From Acidaminobacter sp. JC074 (GTDB taxonomy: Bacteria; Bacillota; Clostridia; Peptostreptococcales; Acidaminobacteraceae): 64,000 nt of DNA. Shown one piece after another: positions 50,586-58,981 of the stretch (position 1 is its first letter; each line of letters opens with the position of its first letter). Made by a program: the position numbers and the translations under genes. The stretch spans positions 62,001-126,000 of the forward strand of contig NZ_VANV01000005.1 of assembly GCF_022496765.1 (NCBI RefSeq), given 5' to 3'. Under the pieces are notes generated by a model. The model worked only from the letters and a program-made list of their open reading frames with translations, was not told where the DNA came from and ran no database searches.

Positions 50586-53184
50586 AACCAACCTCCAAGA
50601 GTTTAACAATACCTCTTGTCGCATCAACTTCAACAAGTTGACCATCTTTGAAAGTTGACATGACACCCTCAATACCTGCTATACAAGGTTTACCATATTC
50701 TCTAGCGACCAAAGCACCATGTTGGAGCAAACCACCAACTTCTAAAAGAATGGCTGATGCATTGATAAAAAGTGGGGTCCAACCTGGATCTGTGGCACTT
50801 GTCACCATAATTTCACCCGGTAATAGTGGCTTTTCATCAGGTGTCTTAAGTACCTTAATGCGTCCTTTTACCACACCAGGAGAGATAGGTTGACCGGCAA
50901 CTTCGCCTTCTTTTACCTCTGTTTTTTTTGCAGATAGAATTTTACCTCTTGAGTCAATCATCTTAGGAAAATGATGAACTTGTGATAGTTTGTCAAAGTA
51001 TCTTTTATTCTTAATAATATGTTCATCAACAGCTTCTTTTTCCATTGACTCTAACTGGTCTAAATCCTCTAAATGGAACCAGAATATATCATTGATATCC
51101 GTCAGTTTCCCTTGTTGAACCAAGTTATTACCTTGATCTAAAATAGCCTTTCTAACCACGTCAAGTGTTCTTATCCACCAATACTTCAAAGCTTCTCTTT
51201 TGCCACCAAGTAAAACCAAGGCTTCATAACTCTTGTTTAGTTTCTTTCCAGCACTATCATTCATTTTAGCAATTAGATCATCGTATGTTTCTTTTCTTAA
51301 CTTTTGTGACTGATTGTAAACGGTCACAGGACTGAATGCATCATCAATGGTTGACATGGCTTTTATTTGATTGAACAATTGGTCAATATCTTCATAAGCT
51401 CTTTTAACGGCAATGTCAAGTTCATTGTGGGTCCTACAACCATAGGTTGCTAGATACGCCTGCCATTTAGCCGTAAATTCATCAGACCAAGTCATGGCTT
51501 TAAATGTAGAATAGTCGTTATCTCTAACTTCTTTATATTGGGAAAGCTCATACATAGCCATGCCCATATCTATAGTCACATTATCAGGTAATGATCTTTC
51601 TAAAAGTTGCATACGGTCTGATCCATCATCAAAATACTTGTTTAATTGCTTAGATAATTTTTTTCTTGAAAACTCTGCTGCATAGGTAAAAGGTAACATT
51701 TTCTTTAAAAGCGCCATGTAAGCCATAGACGTCTCATATGCAATTTCTTTTACTGAACCATGGAATGTATATTCTTTTAAATACTTGTCAAACTCATCTT
51801 CAAAAGGCTGATACCAATCCTTGTAGTCCTGCGGTTTTTTCATAGCTTTCATTGTAGCTTTCATGGAAGTCATATTGTTCTTTACAGCTCCCCATAAAGC
51901 ACCCTTCATAAACTCAGGCAATTTTTCAGGCACATAAGCATCAGTATCAAGCTCTTCCAGCATATTTGCCGTGGTTTCATCTACCATCTTCCATGAGTTG
52001 ACCATTCTATCCAAGCCTTGTAGTTTAGCTGTTGTCGAAATATTCATATACATACGACCACCCATAGTCGTTGCCATACCATACTTAGGATTGCTGGTAA
52101 CATCTTTGCCCATTAGATCTCCAAACATGACATTCTGCATAACCTCTATACAGTCCCCACCCAATATAGAGATTGGGCTTGTAATACCCTGCTTGACCAG
52201 ACTACCATCTAAATAAAGTATGCGTTTTTCGTGCGGCTCTGTTTGCATGACTTCAGGTATTGGTACATAGGTTGTAATTGGTCTAGATTGCAGTAGGTAG
52301 AGTTCATTATCTGAGTAAGCCCATTCAATGTCAACAGGAAAACCAAATGATTTTTCTACATGGTCAATCAGGTCTGTTAACTCTAAAACTTGATCGTCTG
52401 AAAGTACCGTCGCATCTGAATCACCTGAAATTATTCTTGTTCCACCATTTTGGTCTAAAACAATGGCCTTTTTCTTACTGCCTTTGTTATAATCTAATAT
52501 TTTCTTATCTATCTTATCTATAATCCACTCATCAGGTGTTACCATACCTGATACAACACTTTCTCCAAGTCCCGAGTTGGCATTGATAACCACTTCATCA
52601 TAACAATTGTTTAGAGGATTTAATGAAAATCCAACACCACTCATGTCTGATGCTATCTGAGTTTGGATGACCACTGCAATTCTTATTAAGGATGTATCAA
52701 ATTCGTTTTGTGACTTGTAGAAAAATACACGTTCATCCAAACATGAAATGAATGCTTTTTTGATATCATCAAAGATTGTTTCTCTATTTGAACCTAAAAT
52801 AGTTTCATAACCACCTGCAAAGGATGCTCCCGCTAAATCTTCTTCTGGAGAAGATGAACGAATGGCAAATAATTGTTCTGACTCATAATTAGACAGGTAA
52901 GCAAGTACCAGTGACTTTTGCTTTTCGGTAAACAATAGGCTATCTGCATGTGATTTTAGGGTATCAGCCAAAGGTTTAAACTTGGATTCATCTTGCCAAT
53001 AATCATTTATGCCTCTTAAGCTTTTCAACTCATTTAACCAGTCAGAAAAGAAGTCTACCGTTAAGACCATACCTCTTGGTACATTAAATCCCATTTTAGT
53101 CATGGTAATCAATGAAAGTGCCTTACCACCAACCTCTTTTATTTCAGGAAACTCCTTTGTTGAAAACTCATATGATAGTTTCAT
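50569..53184 (-). CDS. Rifampin-phosphotransferase-like PEP-synthase family enzyme
   Basis: The 871-aa protein has an N-terminal ATP-grasp PPDK_N domain (about 1-315; EVGGKALSLITMTKMGFNVPRG, AIRSSSPEEDLAGASFAGGYET, DIEWAYSDNELYLLQSRPITT), a long helical middle (about 330-750) and a C-terminal phosphohistidine domain with His 822 in GGLLQHGALVAREYGKPC. The PEP-binding barrel of true PEP synthase is missing. Length, domain order and His position agree with rifampin phosphotransferases (Listeria Rph: 867 aa, His 825, from memory). It probably phosphorylates a small molecule. Substrate unproven. The ATG at 53184 follows GAGGTTATT. Confidence 0.82.
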   Translation of the reverse strand: MKLSYEFSTKEFPEIKEVGGKALSLITMTKMGFNVPRGMVLTVDFFSDWLNELKSLRGINDYWQDESKFKPLADTLKSHADSLLFTEKQKSLVLAYLSNYESEQLFAIRSSSPEEDLAGASFAGGYETILGSNRETIFDDIKKAFISCLDERVFFYKSQNEFDTSLIRIAVVIQTQIASDMSGVGFSLNPLNNCYDEVVINANSGLGESVVSGMVTPDEWIIDKIDKKILDYNKGSKKKAIVLDQNGGTRIISGDSDATVLSDDQVLELTDLIDHVEKSFGFPVDIEWAYSDNELYLLQSRPITTYVPIPEVMQTEPHEKRILYLDGSLVKQGITSPISILGGDCIEVMQNVMFGDLMGKDVTSNPKYGMATTMGGRMYMNISTTAKLQGLDRMVNSWKMVDETTANMLEELDTDAYVPEKLPEFMKGALWGAVKNNMTSMKATMKAMKKPQDYKDWYQPFEDEFDKYLKEYTFHGSVKEIAYETSMAYMALLKKMLPFTYAAEFSRKKLSKQLNKYFDDGSDRMQLLERSLPDNVTIDMGMAMYELSQYKEVRDNDYSTFKAMTWSDEFTAKWQAYLATYGCRTHNELDIAVKRAYEDIDQLFNQIKAMSTIDDAFSPVTVYNQSQKLRKETYDDLIAKMNDSAGKKLNKSYEALVLLGGKREALKYWWIRTLDVVRKAILDQGNNLVQQGKLTDINDIFWFHLEDLDQLESMEKEAVDEHIIKNKRYFDKLSQVHHFPKMIDSRGKILSAKKTEVKEGEVAGQPISPGVVKGRIKVLKTPDEKPLLPGEIMVTSATDPGWTPLFINASAILLEVGGLLQHGALVAREYGKPCIAGIEGVMSTFKDGQLVEVDATRGIVKLLEVGYEEKS

Positions 53185-53204
53185 AATAACCTCCAATTCA
53201 TTTT

Positions 53205-53318
53205 TGAGTACTTCCTCATAATTTGAGTATGCGCTCATTTTTGTGGTTTGTCAAGTGATTTCTACCAAAATAAACCTTGTGTTTTCAGATAATCGGGTTT
53301 ATTATGAGTATATACTCA
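53205..53318. promoter_or_regulatory. Divergent promoters with three TetR-type operators
   Basis: TGAGTACTTCCTCA (53205-53218), TGAGTATGCGCTCA (53224-53237) and TGAGTATATACTCA (53305-53318) share TGAG-N6-CTCA or close arms. The minus promoter TTGACA (53249-53254)/CATACT (53226-53231) and the plus promoter TTGTGT (53277-53282)/TATTAT (53300-53305), both with 17-bp spacers, are each covered by one site. Confidence 0.85.
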
Positions 53319-53337
53319 ATAAATGAGGAGGAATTCA

Positions 53338-53967
53338 ATGACAACAGATCGCAAGGCAAAACGTATAGAAAGAATGCGCGGCATGATCATGGATGCAGCT
53401 ATTCAAGTGGTTTCTGAAAAGGGTTTTAAACATACAACCACCAAGGAAATTGCCCAAGTTGCAGATATGGCCGAAGGTACCCTTTACAATTACTTTAAAA
53501 ATAAAGATGATATTCTTATGAGCATAGCAGAAAGACATATCGCTTCAAGAAGAAATTGGCAAGTTTCTACAGACGTAGAATCCATGGAAGAATTTCTTCT
53601 AAACCTTTACTCTAATCAAGAACGTACTCAATCTAGGGAAACTCAGTTAAAAGAAAGAGAAGTGCTTAAGGCACTTCTACCACTCTTTATAACTGATAAA
53701 ACATTGGGAGAATTATACTTTAAGAGAATTGTTAAACCATTTTTAGAAATCGTCTCAGAAAAGCTTGATATATTAAAAGAAAAAGGCCTTGTGGCAGATT
53801 ACAATCCACAAGCCCTATCAAGACTTTTATATGCTTCATTGATTGGTTATGCAGTTCTAGAAATTAATGGCGATCCCTTAGTAACCAGTGGTGATAAAGA
53901 TTTTAGACAAGATATTGGTGAAGCCTTTATCGGTGTCTTTGCAAAAGGTATGAGCCAAAAAGATTAA
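53338..53967 (+). CDS. TetR family transcriptional regulator
   Basis: The 209-aa protein begins with a TetR helix-turn-helix: GMIMDAAIQVVSEKGFKHTTTKEIAQVADMAEGTLYNYFKNKDDIL. The helical ligand domain follows. GAGGAGG precedes ATG 53338. It diverges from the Rph-like/MATE operon and the palindromes at both promoters indicate repression of both, relieved by a drug or other ligand. Confidence 0.9.
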   Translation: MTTDRKAKRIERMRGMIMDAAIQVVSEKGFKHTTTKEIAQVADMAEGTLYNYFKNKDDILMSIAERHIASRRNWQVSTDVESMEEFLLNLYSNQERTQSRETQLKEREVLKALLPLFITDKTLGELYFKRIVKPFLEIVSEKLDILKEKGLVADYNPQALSRLLYASLIGYAVLEINGDPLVTSGDKDFRQDIGEAFIGVFAKGMSQKD

Positions 53968-53988
53968 CCCATTTGGGTTAATCTTTTA
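53958..53988. terminator. Terminator between tetR and OYE genes
   Basis: AAAGATTAACCC-ATTT-GGGTTAATCTTT, perfect 12-bp stem with A and T tails; overlaps both gene ends. Confidence 0.9.
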
Positions 53989-55081
53989 TGTTAAAAATGC
54001 ATCTTTTTCCAGGGGTATGATAACACTGGTTACAGGATACACACCTAGATTTTTTGCTTTTATCCTTATTCCACATATTCACAAGATCTGCTTGGCATGT
54101 CAGTGGTCTTCCTAGTCCAAAATAATCTATACCCTGCTTTAAAAGTTCATTCATCTTGTGATAATCTCTGTTACCGCCCGTTAGGATAACTGGAACGGAT
54201 ACAGCCTCTTTCAACTTAAGAGCATGTTCTTTAAAATAAGATTCTTCTTCATTTAAAGCCTTTCGAATCTTTCTTGCAGGACCTAAATTGTTTTCTAAAA
54301 CGCTTTTAGTCGACTCATTACCACCACTGACTTCAATGGCATCAACACTGGCCTTTTCAAGCATTTTTGAAACCTCTATACTCTCACGGCTAGATAAACC
54401 ATCTTCCATAAAATCCTCAGAATTGATTTTTACAAAGATAGGGTAGTCACTTCCCACTTCTTGTCTGATAGACTGGATGACTTCAAGGATGATTCGTGCC
54501 CTGTTTTCTAAACTGCCACCATACTCATCCTTTCTCTTATTGTATCTAGGACATAAAAACTGACTCAGAAGGTAGCCATGTGCAGCATGCAAGCACAAGC
54601 CATCAAAACCTGAGGATTTTACTCTTCTAGCTGCCTCTTTATAAAACTGTATCAAAGTATCAATATCTTCTTTAGTCATCTCCTTTGGTTTAATGCCTGT
54701 TAGTTCATTTGTTATAGAAGATGGTCCAAGTATTTCTTGGCTGGGTGGCTCTAAGTGAGACTGTGAGCCACCATAAACGATTTGCATAACTATATTAGCA
54801 TCATAGCTATGAACCATATCAGTAAGCTTTTTATAGTCTTTGATAAAATCATCGCTGTAGATACCCATCATTTTAGGATTAGGCTTTTCATCCTTTGAAA
54901 TATAAGCATAGCCCGTAAAGATGGTACCAACACCACCTCTAGCATAAGACTCATAAATATCATACAGTTTCTGAGTCATATGACCATCGTCTTTAGCAAG
55001 TCCTTCCCAAACCGCTGCTTTAAAAAACCTATTCTTTAATTTCATATTCTTAACTCTTGTTGGATTATATAAACTTGTCAT
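53978..55081 (-). CDS. NADH:flavin oxidoreductase, Old Yellow Enzyme family, with C-terminal Cys motif
   Basis: A 367-aa OYE-family barrel: KNMKLKNRFFKAAVWEG, VMQIVYGGSQSH, GLCLHAAHGYLLSQFLCPRYNKR, GGSLENRARI and YFGLGRPLTCQ. The end holds RCVSCNQCYHTPGKRC (C-x2-C-x2-C-x7-C), like the OYE gene at the left end of the window. It diverges from an HxlR regulator, a common pairing for reductases that remove electrophiles. AAAGGAGC precedes the ATG. Confidence 0.88.
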   Translation of the reverse strand: MTSLYNPTRVKNMKLKNRFFKAAVWEGLAKDDGHMTQKLYDIYESYARGGVGTIFTGYAYISKDEKPNPKMMGIYSDDFIKDYKKLTDMVHSYDANIVMQIVYGGSQSHLEPPSQEILGPSSITNELTGIKPKEMTKEDIDTLIQFYKEAARRVKSSGFDGLCLHAAHGYLLSQFLCPRYNKRKDEYGGSLENRARIILEVIQSIRQEVGSDYPIFVKINSEDFMEDGLSSRESIEVSKMLEKASVDAIEVSGGNESTKSVLENNLGPARKIRKALNEEESYFKEHALKLKEAVSVPVILTGGNRDYHKMNELLKQGIDYFGLGRPLTCQADLVNMWNKDKSKKSRCVSCNQCYHTPGKRCIFNIKD

Positions 55082-55117
55082 CTCTTAGCTCCTTTGCATT
55101 TAAATCAAGGCTATTAT

Positions 55118-55145
55118 ATACTTGGCATAAGAGAAATAAAAGTAT
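55118..55145. promoter_or_regulatory. Inverted repeat between OYE and hxlR genes
   Basis: ATACTT (55118-55123) and AAGTAT (55140-55145) are inverted with a 16-bp gap, in a divergent intergenic region. This is a candidate HxlR site. Confidence 0.35.
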
Positions 55146-55180
55146 GCACTTTTAAGAAAGCTACTATCAAAAAAGAAAGT

Positions 55181-55507
55181 ATGGACATGGATCAATCAAT
55201 TGTAAATATAAAACCATTTGCTTATGCCTTTTCACTTATATCAGGAAAATGGAAAATGCATATCCTATTTTGGTTATGGAAAAAAGAAGTCATGAGGTAT
55301 GGCCAGCTGAAAAAAGCTTTAAATGGTGTTACCCATAAGGTTCTGTCAGTTCAACTAAAAGAACTGGAATCAGACGGCATTATCTCCAGAAAAGAATATC
55401 CTCAAGTTCCGCCTAAGGTAGAGTATGCCCTGACTGAAAAAGGACTGTCACTTATGCCTGTTTTACAGGCCTTATGTACATGGGGTGAAAACGAGCTAAA
55501 AAAATAG
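55181..55507 (+). CDS. HxlR family transcriptional regulator
   Basis: The 108-aa protein has the HxlR winged helix: FSLISGKWKMHILFWLWKKEVMRYGQLKKALNGVTHKVLSVQLKELESDGIISRKEYPQVPPKVEYALTEKG. The ATG at 55181 has a weak GAAAG site; ATG 55187 is possible. Further upstream in-frame starts give an N-terminus unlike the family. It probably senses electrophiles and controls the divergent OYE gene. There is no Cys in the usual N-terminal redox position that I can see. Confidence 0.83.
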   Translation: MDMDQSIVNIKPFAYAFSLISGKWKMHILFWLWKKEVMRYGQLKKALNGVTHKVLSVQLKELESDGIISRKEYPQVPPKVEYALTEKGLSLMPVLQALCTWGENELKK

Positions 55508-55526
55508 ACTTGTCGATGACAAGTCT
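55506..55526. terminator. Terminator between hxlR and the wHTH gene
   Basis: AGACTTGTC-GAT-GACAAGTCT with a following TTACTTTTT on the plus strand. Confidence 0.75.
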
Positions 55527-56131
55527 TACTTTTTACCATATTTCTTCATTAAATTAATCTTATAAGTATTGATCTGAGTCTTTGGTGTTTCTTCAAAAGT
55601 AAATGCTTCTACAGGTTCTTCATTCACAAGATCTTTTTTAATAATCCTACCCTGTTCTTTCTTTTGAAGTTCATGTATCAGTACTTCAATTTTATCTTGG
55701 AACTGTGATGCCTTGGCAACCTGATACTTGTCTCTGATTTTGTCCAGATCATTGCCTGCAAAACCTAGTATGATCTTGGCTTCACGTTCATTGATATGCT
55801 CATCAATGATGTTGAAGACTTCATTCAGTCTTTGATCATATGTTAAAGGCATGCCTTCAACCACATCAGTCTTCACTTGATCAGCCTTGATGATTGTACC
55901 TGGTTTGACATCAGATTCAGTCGATTCCAGTATGCCCTTTTTCTTAAGTGCAAAGAAAGCGCCTTTAGCAACAATCTCCTCAACACCCATGTGTTTTGCC
56001 AGCATCTCCATGGTCAAATCATCTTCTTCACTATCTTGAAAAAACCTTGCAAGAACAACACAACACATCTTCTCATATATATTTAAATCTTCTCGATCAA
56101 CTACCGATGATGAGATACTAAAAAAATCCAT
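55526..56131 (-). CDS. Winged-helix protein of unknown function (possibly DnaD-like)
   Basis: The 201-aa protein has an N-terminal region that looks like a winged helix (LNIYEKMCCVVLARF, MEMLAKHMGVEEIVAKGAFFALKKKGIL) and a helical C-terminal region (about 90-150; NEVFNIIDEHINEREAKIILGFAGNDLDKIRDKYQVAKAS) like the DnaD-type helical domain. The last 40 residues are charged. It could be a primosome-like or phage-like DNA-binding protein. It is 10 bp after the ABC permease gene and probably in that operon. Function not assignable. Confidence 0.6.
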   Translation of the reverse strand: MDFFSISSSVVDREDLNIYEKMCCVVLARFFQDSEEDDLTMEMLAKHMGVEEIVAKGAFFALKKKGILESTESDVKPGTIIKADQVKTDVVEGMPLTYDQRLNEVFNIIDEHINEREAKIILGFAGNDLDKIRDKYQVAKASQFQDKIEVLIHELQKKEQGRIIKKDLVNEEPVEAFTFEETPKTQINTYKINLMKKYGKK

Positions 56132-56140
56132 TTCTTACTC

Positions 56141-57337
56141 CTATGCATTAAACATAACACGCTCATTATTAAATAGGCTCTTTATAAAGTATATCAAAAT
56201 ACCCGCAATTACAATTGAAGAGCCACATGTATATAATAACACGTTTGCTGTTAACTCAAAAGCAAAGAGTTTTTTTAAGGCCATGATTGAGCCGTATACA
56301 GGAATAAAATAACGCCAAGATTCAACTGGACCTGTCGTATACATAGTCGTAAAACCAGAAACCATCACTACCATATAAATTGGTGACATATAGGTATTGG
56401 CTTCTTTTATTGTTTTAGACATAATGGAAATCAAACAGATAACAGCTACATATAAACTGACAAGTGTCAACATAATCGCAATCAGGGCTAGAAAGTCCAT
56501 ACCTGTAAATTGTAAGGAAGCCATATCAATGCCGTCTCGTGAAAACATTTCACCAGCGCTAGGCATAGATAAAATGATGCCTAAAAGCGATGAAGCAGAT
56601 GTAATGATGGCTATAACACCTAGTGCGATGATTTTACCCATAGCAAGCGTTGAACGCTTGACTGGTGTTACGAGTAAGGTTGCCATGGTACCTCTTTCTT
56701 TTTCTCCCGCTATCATATCAGGTCCTACACTCATGGCTCCTGAAAACAAGAAGATGGCAATCATCATAGGAAAGAGTATAGAAAGCCCCTTGCCTGTAGC
56801 CTTTTTTTCATCCTGGATTCTAGGATTTTCTACATCCCTGTTCAAGTCAAAGACTTCCACATGATCTGGATTGCCAATACGCATTCCTAATAGATAGGCT
56901 TCATAATCTTTTAGAGTATTGTCTATATTGTATCTGGCTTCTTGTGAATAATCCTCTGACCCATTGTAATACCTTTTTACATTAGGCAGTTCATAGGACA
57001 TAGCCAGATCATCAAAATCAGAATCAAAAATCATATAAATCTCAGCTTCGCCATTTAAGATCTGGTCTTCATAATCCTTTGATGGCGCATCAACATAAGT
57101 AATATCAAATTTAGATTCATCTACAAAATCTTTAAAAGAATCCGGTGCATCAACAAGTATAATAGATGGGATATTTTCTTCCACATCATCTATTCTGTCC
57201 ATCATCATGGTCCCCATAATGGAATACATGACATAAATACTAAGAGCAGGCAGAATCATTGTTGTAAATATCAGCCTTCTATCTGAAAAGATTCTCTTTA
57301 ACTCTTTTTTTATTACTGTTAAAAGTCTCTTGTCCAT
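56141..57337 (-). CDS. ABC-2 exporter permease, NatB-like
   Basis: The 398-aa protein has an N-terminal helix (LIFTTMILPALSIYVMYSIMG region), a large outside loop (about 45-180), then five helices with GPDMIAGEKERGTMATLLVTPVKRSTL, the signature of NatB/CcmB-like ABC-2 permeases. NatAB exports sodium in Bacillus. It overlaps the ATPase gene by one base. Cargo here could be Na+, in keeping with NhaC elsewhere in the window, but other cargo is possible. Confidence 0.85.
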   Translation of the reverse strand: MDKRLLTVIKKELKRIFSDRRLIFTTMILPALSIYVMYSIMGTMMMDRIDDVEENIPSIILVDAPDSFKDFVDESKFDITYVDAPSKDYEDQILNGEAEIYMIFDSDFDDLAMSYELPNVKRYYNGSEDYSQEARYNIDNTLKDYEAYLLGMRIGNPDHVEVFDLNRDVENPRIQDEKKATGKGLSILFPMMIAIFLFSGAMSVGPDMIAGEKERGTMATLLVTPVKRSTLAMGKIIALGVIAIITSASSLLGIILSMPSAGEMFSRDGIDMASLQFTGMDFLALIAIMLTLVSLYVAVICLISIMSKTIKEANTYMSPIYMVVMVSGFTTMYTTGPVESWRYFIPVYGSIMALKKLFAFELTANVLLYTCGSSIVIAGILIYFIKSLFNNERVMFNA

Positions 57338-58107
57338 TAAACACCTCTCACTTCTGAATAATACTTAAAAAAGGCATCCTCTAAGTTTTCTGTATTAGAT
57401 GACGAAAGAATTTCATCTAATGTACCATTTATAATCAACTTTCCATCAATGATGATACCTATCTGATCACACAGTTTCTCTGCAACAGTCATTATATGAG
57501 TAGATACAATCACAACTTTGCCTTCGTCTCTTAATTTCATCAAATAATCCGTTACTGCTCTTGCCGTTATGATGTCTAGTCCATTAGTCGGTTCATCAAA
57601 GATGACAACATCTGGATCATGAATCAAACTGACTGCTATGGAAAGCTTCTGCTTCATACCTGTTGAGAACTCAGAAATCTTTCTGTCTCTAAACTCTGTT
57701 ATACCAAAGTAGTTAAAGAGTTCATCCCTTCTTAACTTGATGTCACTTTGGGTCATATTATGAAGTTCACCAAAGTACTGAATGGTATCACTTGCAGTGA
57801 AGTGATTGTCCAGCTTAAGTTCATTGGTTAAAAAAGCTAGCTTTCCTCTTACATCACTTGATTTCTTCTGATTGTCCATACCCATAACAAAAATCTCACC
57901 ATTTGTTGGTTTAATCAATGTGGAAATACAGCGAAGAGTGGTCGTTTTACCTGCACCATTTGGGCCAAGTAAACCAAATATCTGACCTGGTTTTGCTGAA
58001 AAAGAGATGCCGCCAACAGCAACTTTTCTAGATGTTGTTGTTTTATCTTTTTTCATCTGTCTTCTGCTTAACTTAAAAATTTTCTCTAAATCTTTTACTT
58101 CAACCAT
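57337..58107 (-). CDS. ABC transporter ATP-binding protein, NatA-like
   Basis: The 256-aa ATPase has Walker A GPNGAGKTTT, Q-loop, signature EFSTGMKQKLSIA, Walker B VVIFDEPTNGLD and H-loop VSTHIMTVAEKLCD. The ATG follows AGGAG. It forms the exporter with the permease encoded next. Close to NatA by length and partner type. Confidence 0.88.
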   Translation of the reverse strand: MVEVKDLEKIFKLSRRQMKKDKTTTSRKVAVGGISFSAKPGQIFGLLGPNGAGKTTTLRCISTLIKPTNGEIFVMGMDNQKKSSDVRGKLAFLTNELKLDNHFTASDTIQYFGELHNMTQSDIKLRRDELFNYFGITEFRDRKISEFSTGMKQKLSIAVSLIHDPDVVIFDEPTNGLDIITARAVTDYLMKLRDEGKVVIVSTHIMTVAEKLCDQIGIIIDGKLIINGTLDEILSSSNTENLEDAFFKYYSEVRGV

Positions 58108-58160
58108 TTTATCTCCTAAATACTTGTTATATGATTTTTATTTGGTAACATTAATTGACT

Positions 58161-58580
58161 CTATTTGTTTCTGTAATAGACTTTTAAACCAACTAAGACT
58201 GCCACATAGCCAAATATGATGATCATGTTTCCGATTAAAACATCTGTATCAAACAGCAGGTGAATCACATTTGAAAATGCCAAAGCCATCATGCCGACAA
58301 TACCTGAGTAAGCCAGCACCTTTAATTTATTAAGCTTAAGCCTTTCATCTGCAAACTCTAAATTCATGTCACTTTCATAGGCATCATCTTTCTTCTGCTT
58401 GATGTACATAAATATAAGATTGATACCTGAAAGACTTGTTACACTCGTACCAAATCCCATCAATATCCCCTTTAAAGCATCCTCACTTACAAATACAGCA
58501 CTCGCAAGTGCGAGTAAACCTACACCTAATAAGATTTGCATCATTATTTTGTACTTTCTAAAATCCTTTATAAAGCCCAT
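58161..58580 (-). CDS. Small four-helix membrane protein (DUF2178-like)
   Basis: The 139-aa protein has four hydrophobic segments (about residues 12-32, 38-58, 85-105 and 112-132) with a charged loop IKQKKDDAYESDMNLEFADERLK between the pairs. GGAGG precedes ATG 58580. It starts one base after the XRE gene stop. XRE regulator plus small membrane protein pairs are frequent in Firmicutes and archaea; function unknown, perhaps membrane sensing. Confidence 0.7.
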   Translation of the reverse strand: MGFIKDFRKYKIMMQILLGVGLLALASAVFVSEDALKGILMGFGTSVTSLSGINLIFMYIKQKKDDAYESDMNLEFADERLKLNKLKVLAYSGIVGMMALAFSNVIHLLFDTDVLIGNMIIIFGYVAVLVGLKVYYRNK

Positions 58581-58581
58581 G

Positions 58582-58776
58582 CTAATCCTCCCAAAATAGT
58601 TCATCCAATGTTTTCCCAAGTGATTTGCAAATATTGATACATAAACTCAGCGTCGGATTATACTTACCCGATTCAATAAGTCCAATGGTTTGTCTAGTTA
58701 CACCAACTGCTTTTGCAAGGTCCCCTTGGGTCATATCCAATTCCATTCTTCTAAATTTAATTTTGTTAATTGGCAT
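58582..58776 (-). CDS. XRE family helix-turn-helix regulator (64 aa)
   Basis: A short protein that is almost only a Cro/C1 helix-turn-helix: FRRMELDMTQGDLAKAVGVTRQTIGLIESGKYNPTLSLCINICKSLGKTLDELFW. AGGAGG precedes ATG 58776. It forms an operon with the four-helix membrane protein. A TGCAAT-N6-ATTGCA palindrome between promoter and start suggests autorepression. Confidence 0.88.
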   Translation of the reverse strand: MPINKIKFRRMELDMTQGDLAKAVGVTRQTIGLIESGKYNPTLSLCINICKSLGKTLDELFWED

Positions 58777-58786
58777 TCCAACCTCC

Positions 58787-58833
58787 TGCAATCTTTATAT
58801 TGCAAGTGTAATATATATATTGCTTTATGTCAA
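58787..58833 (-). promoter_or_regulatory. Promoter and palindrome of the XRE operon
   Basis: Minus-strand TTGACA (58828-58833) and TACACT (58805-58810), 17 bp apart; TGCAAT-CTTTAT-ATTGCA (58787-58804, plus-strand reading) is a perfect inverted repeat downstream of the -10. Confidence 0.75.
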
Positions 58834-58874
58834 CTATATATTACATAATATATGTGAACATAATTATAATAATT

Positions 58875-58965
58875 CGTGTAATTTAAGATTATGTTTTAAA
58901 TTACACGAATTTGTTGTAATTTGCTCATATATCGTGTAATCTAATATTATACTTTAAATTACACG
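58875..58965. repeat. Two 33-bp inverted repeats before the second DUF4143 gene
   Basis: CGTGTAATTTAA-N9-TTAAATTACACG spans 58875-58907, and CGTGTAATCTAA-N9-TTAAATTACACG (one arm mismatch) spans 58933-58965. A half-site TTGTAATTT lies between. The second repeat ends 16 bp before the start codon, over the probable promoter. Confidence 0.8.
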
Positions 58966-58981
58966 TTTCATAGGAGGAAGT

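Noticed and set aside
50569-53184. Assignment as phosphoenolpyruvate synthase or pyruvate phosphate dikinase
   Set aside because: The C-terminal PEP/pyruvate-binding barrel is absent and the His domain is terminal, as in Rph-type enzymes.
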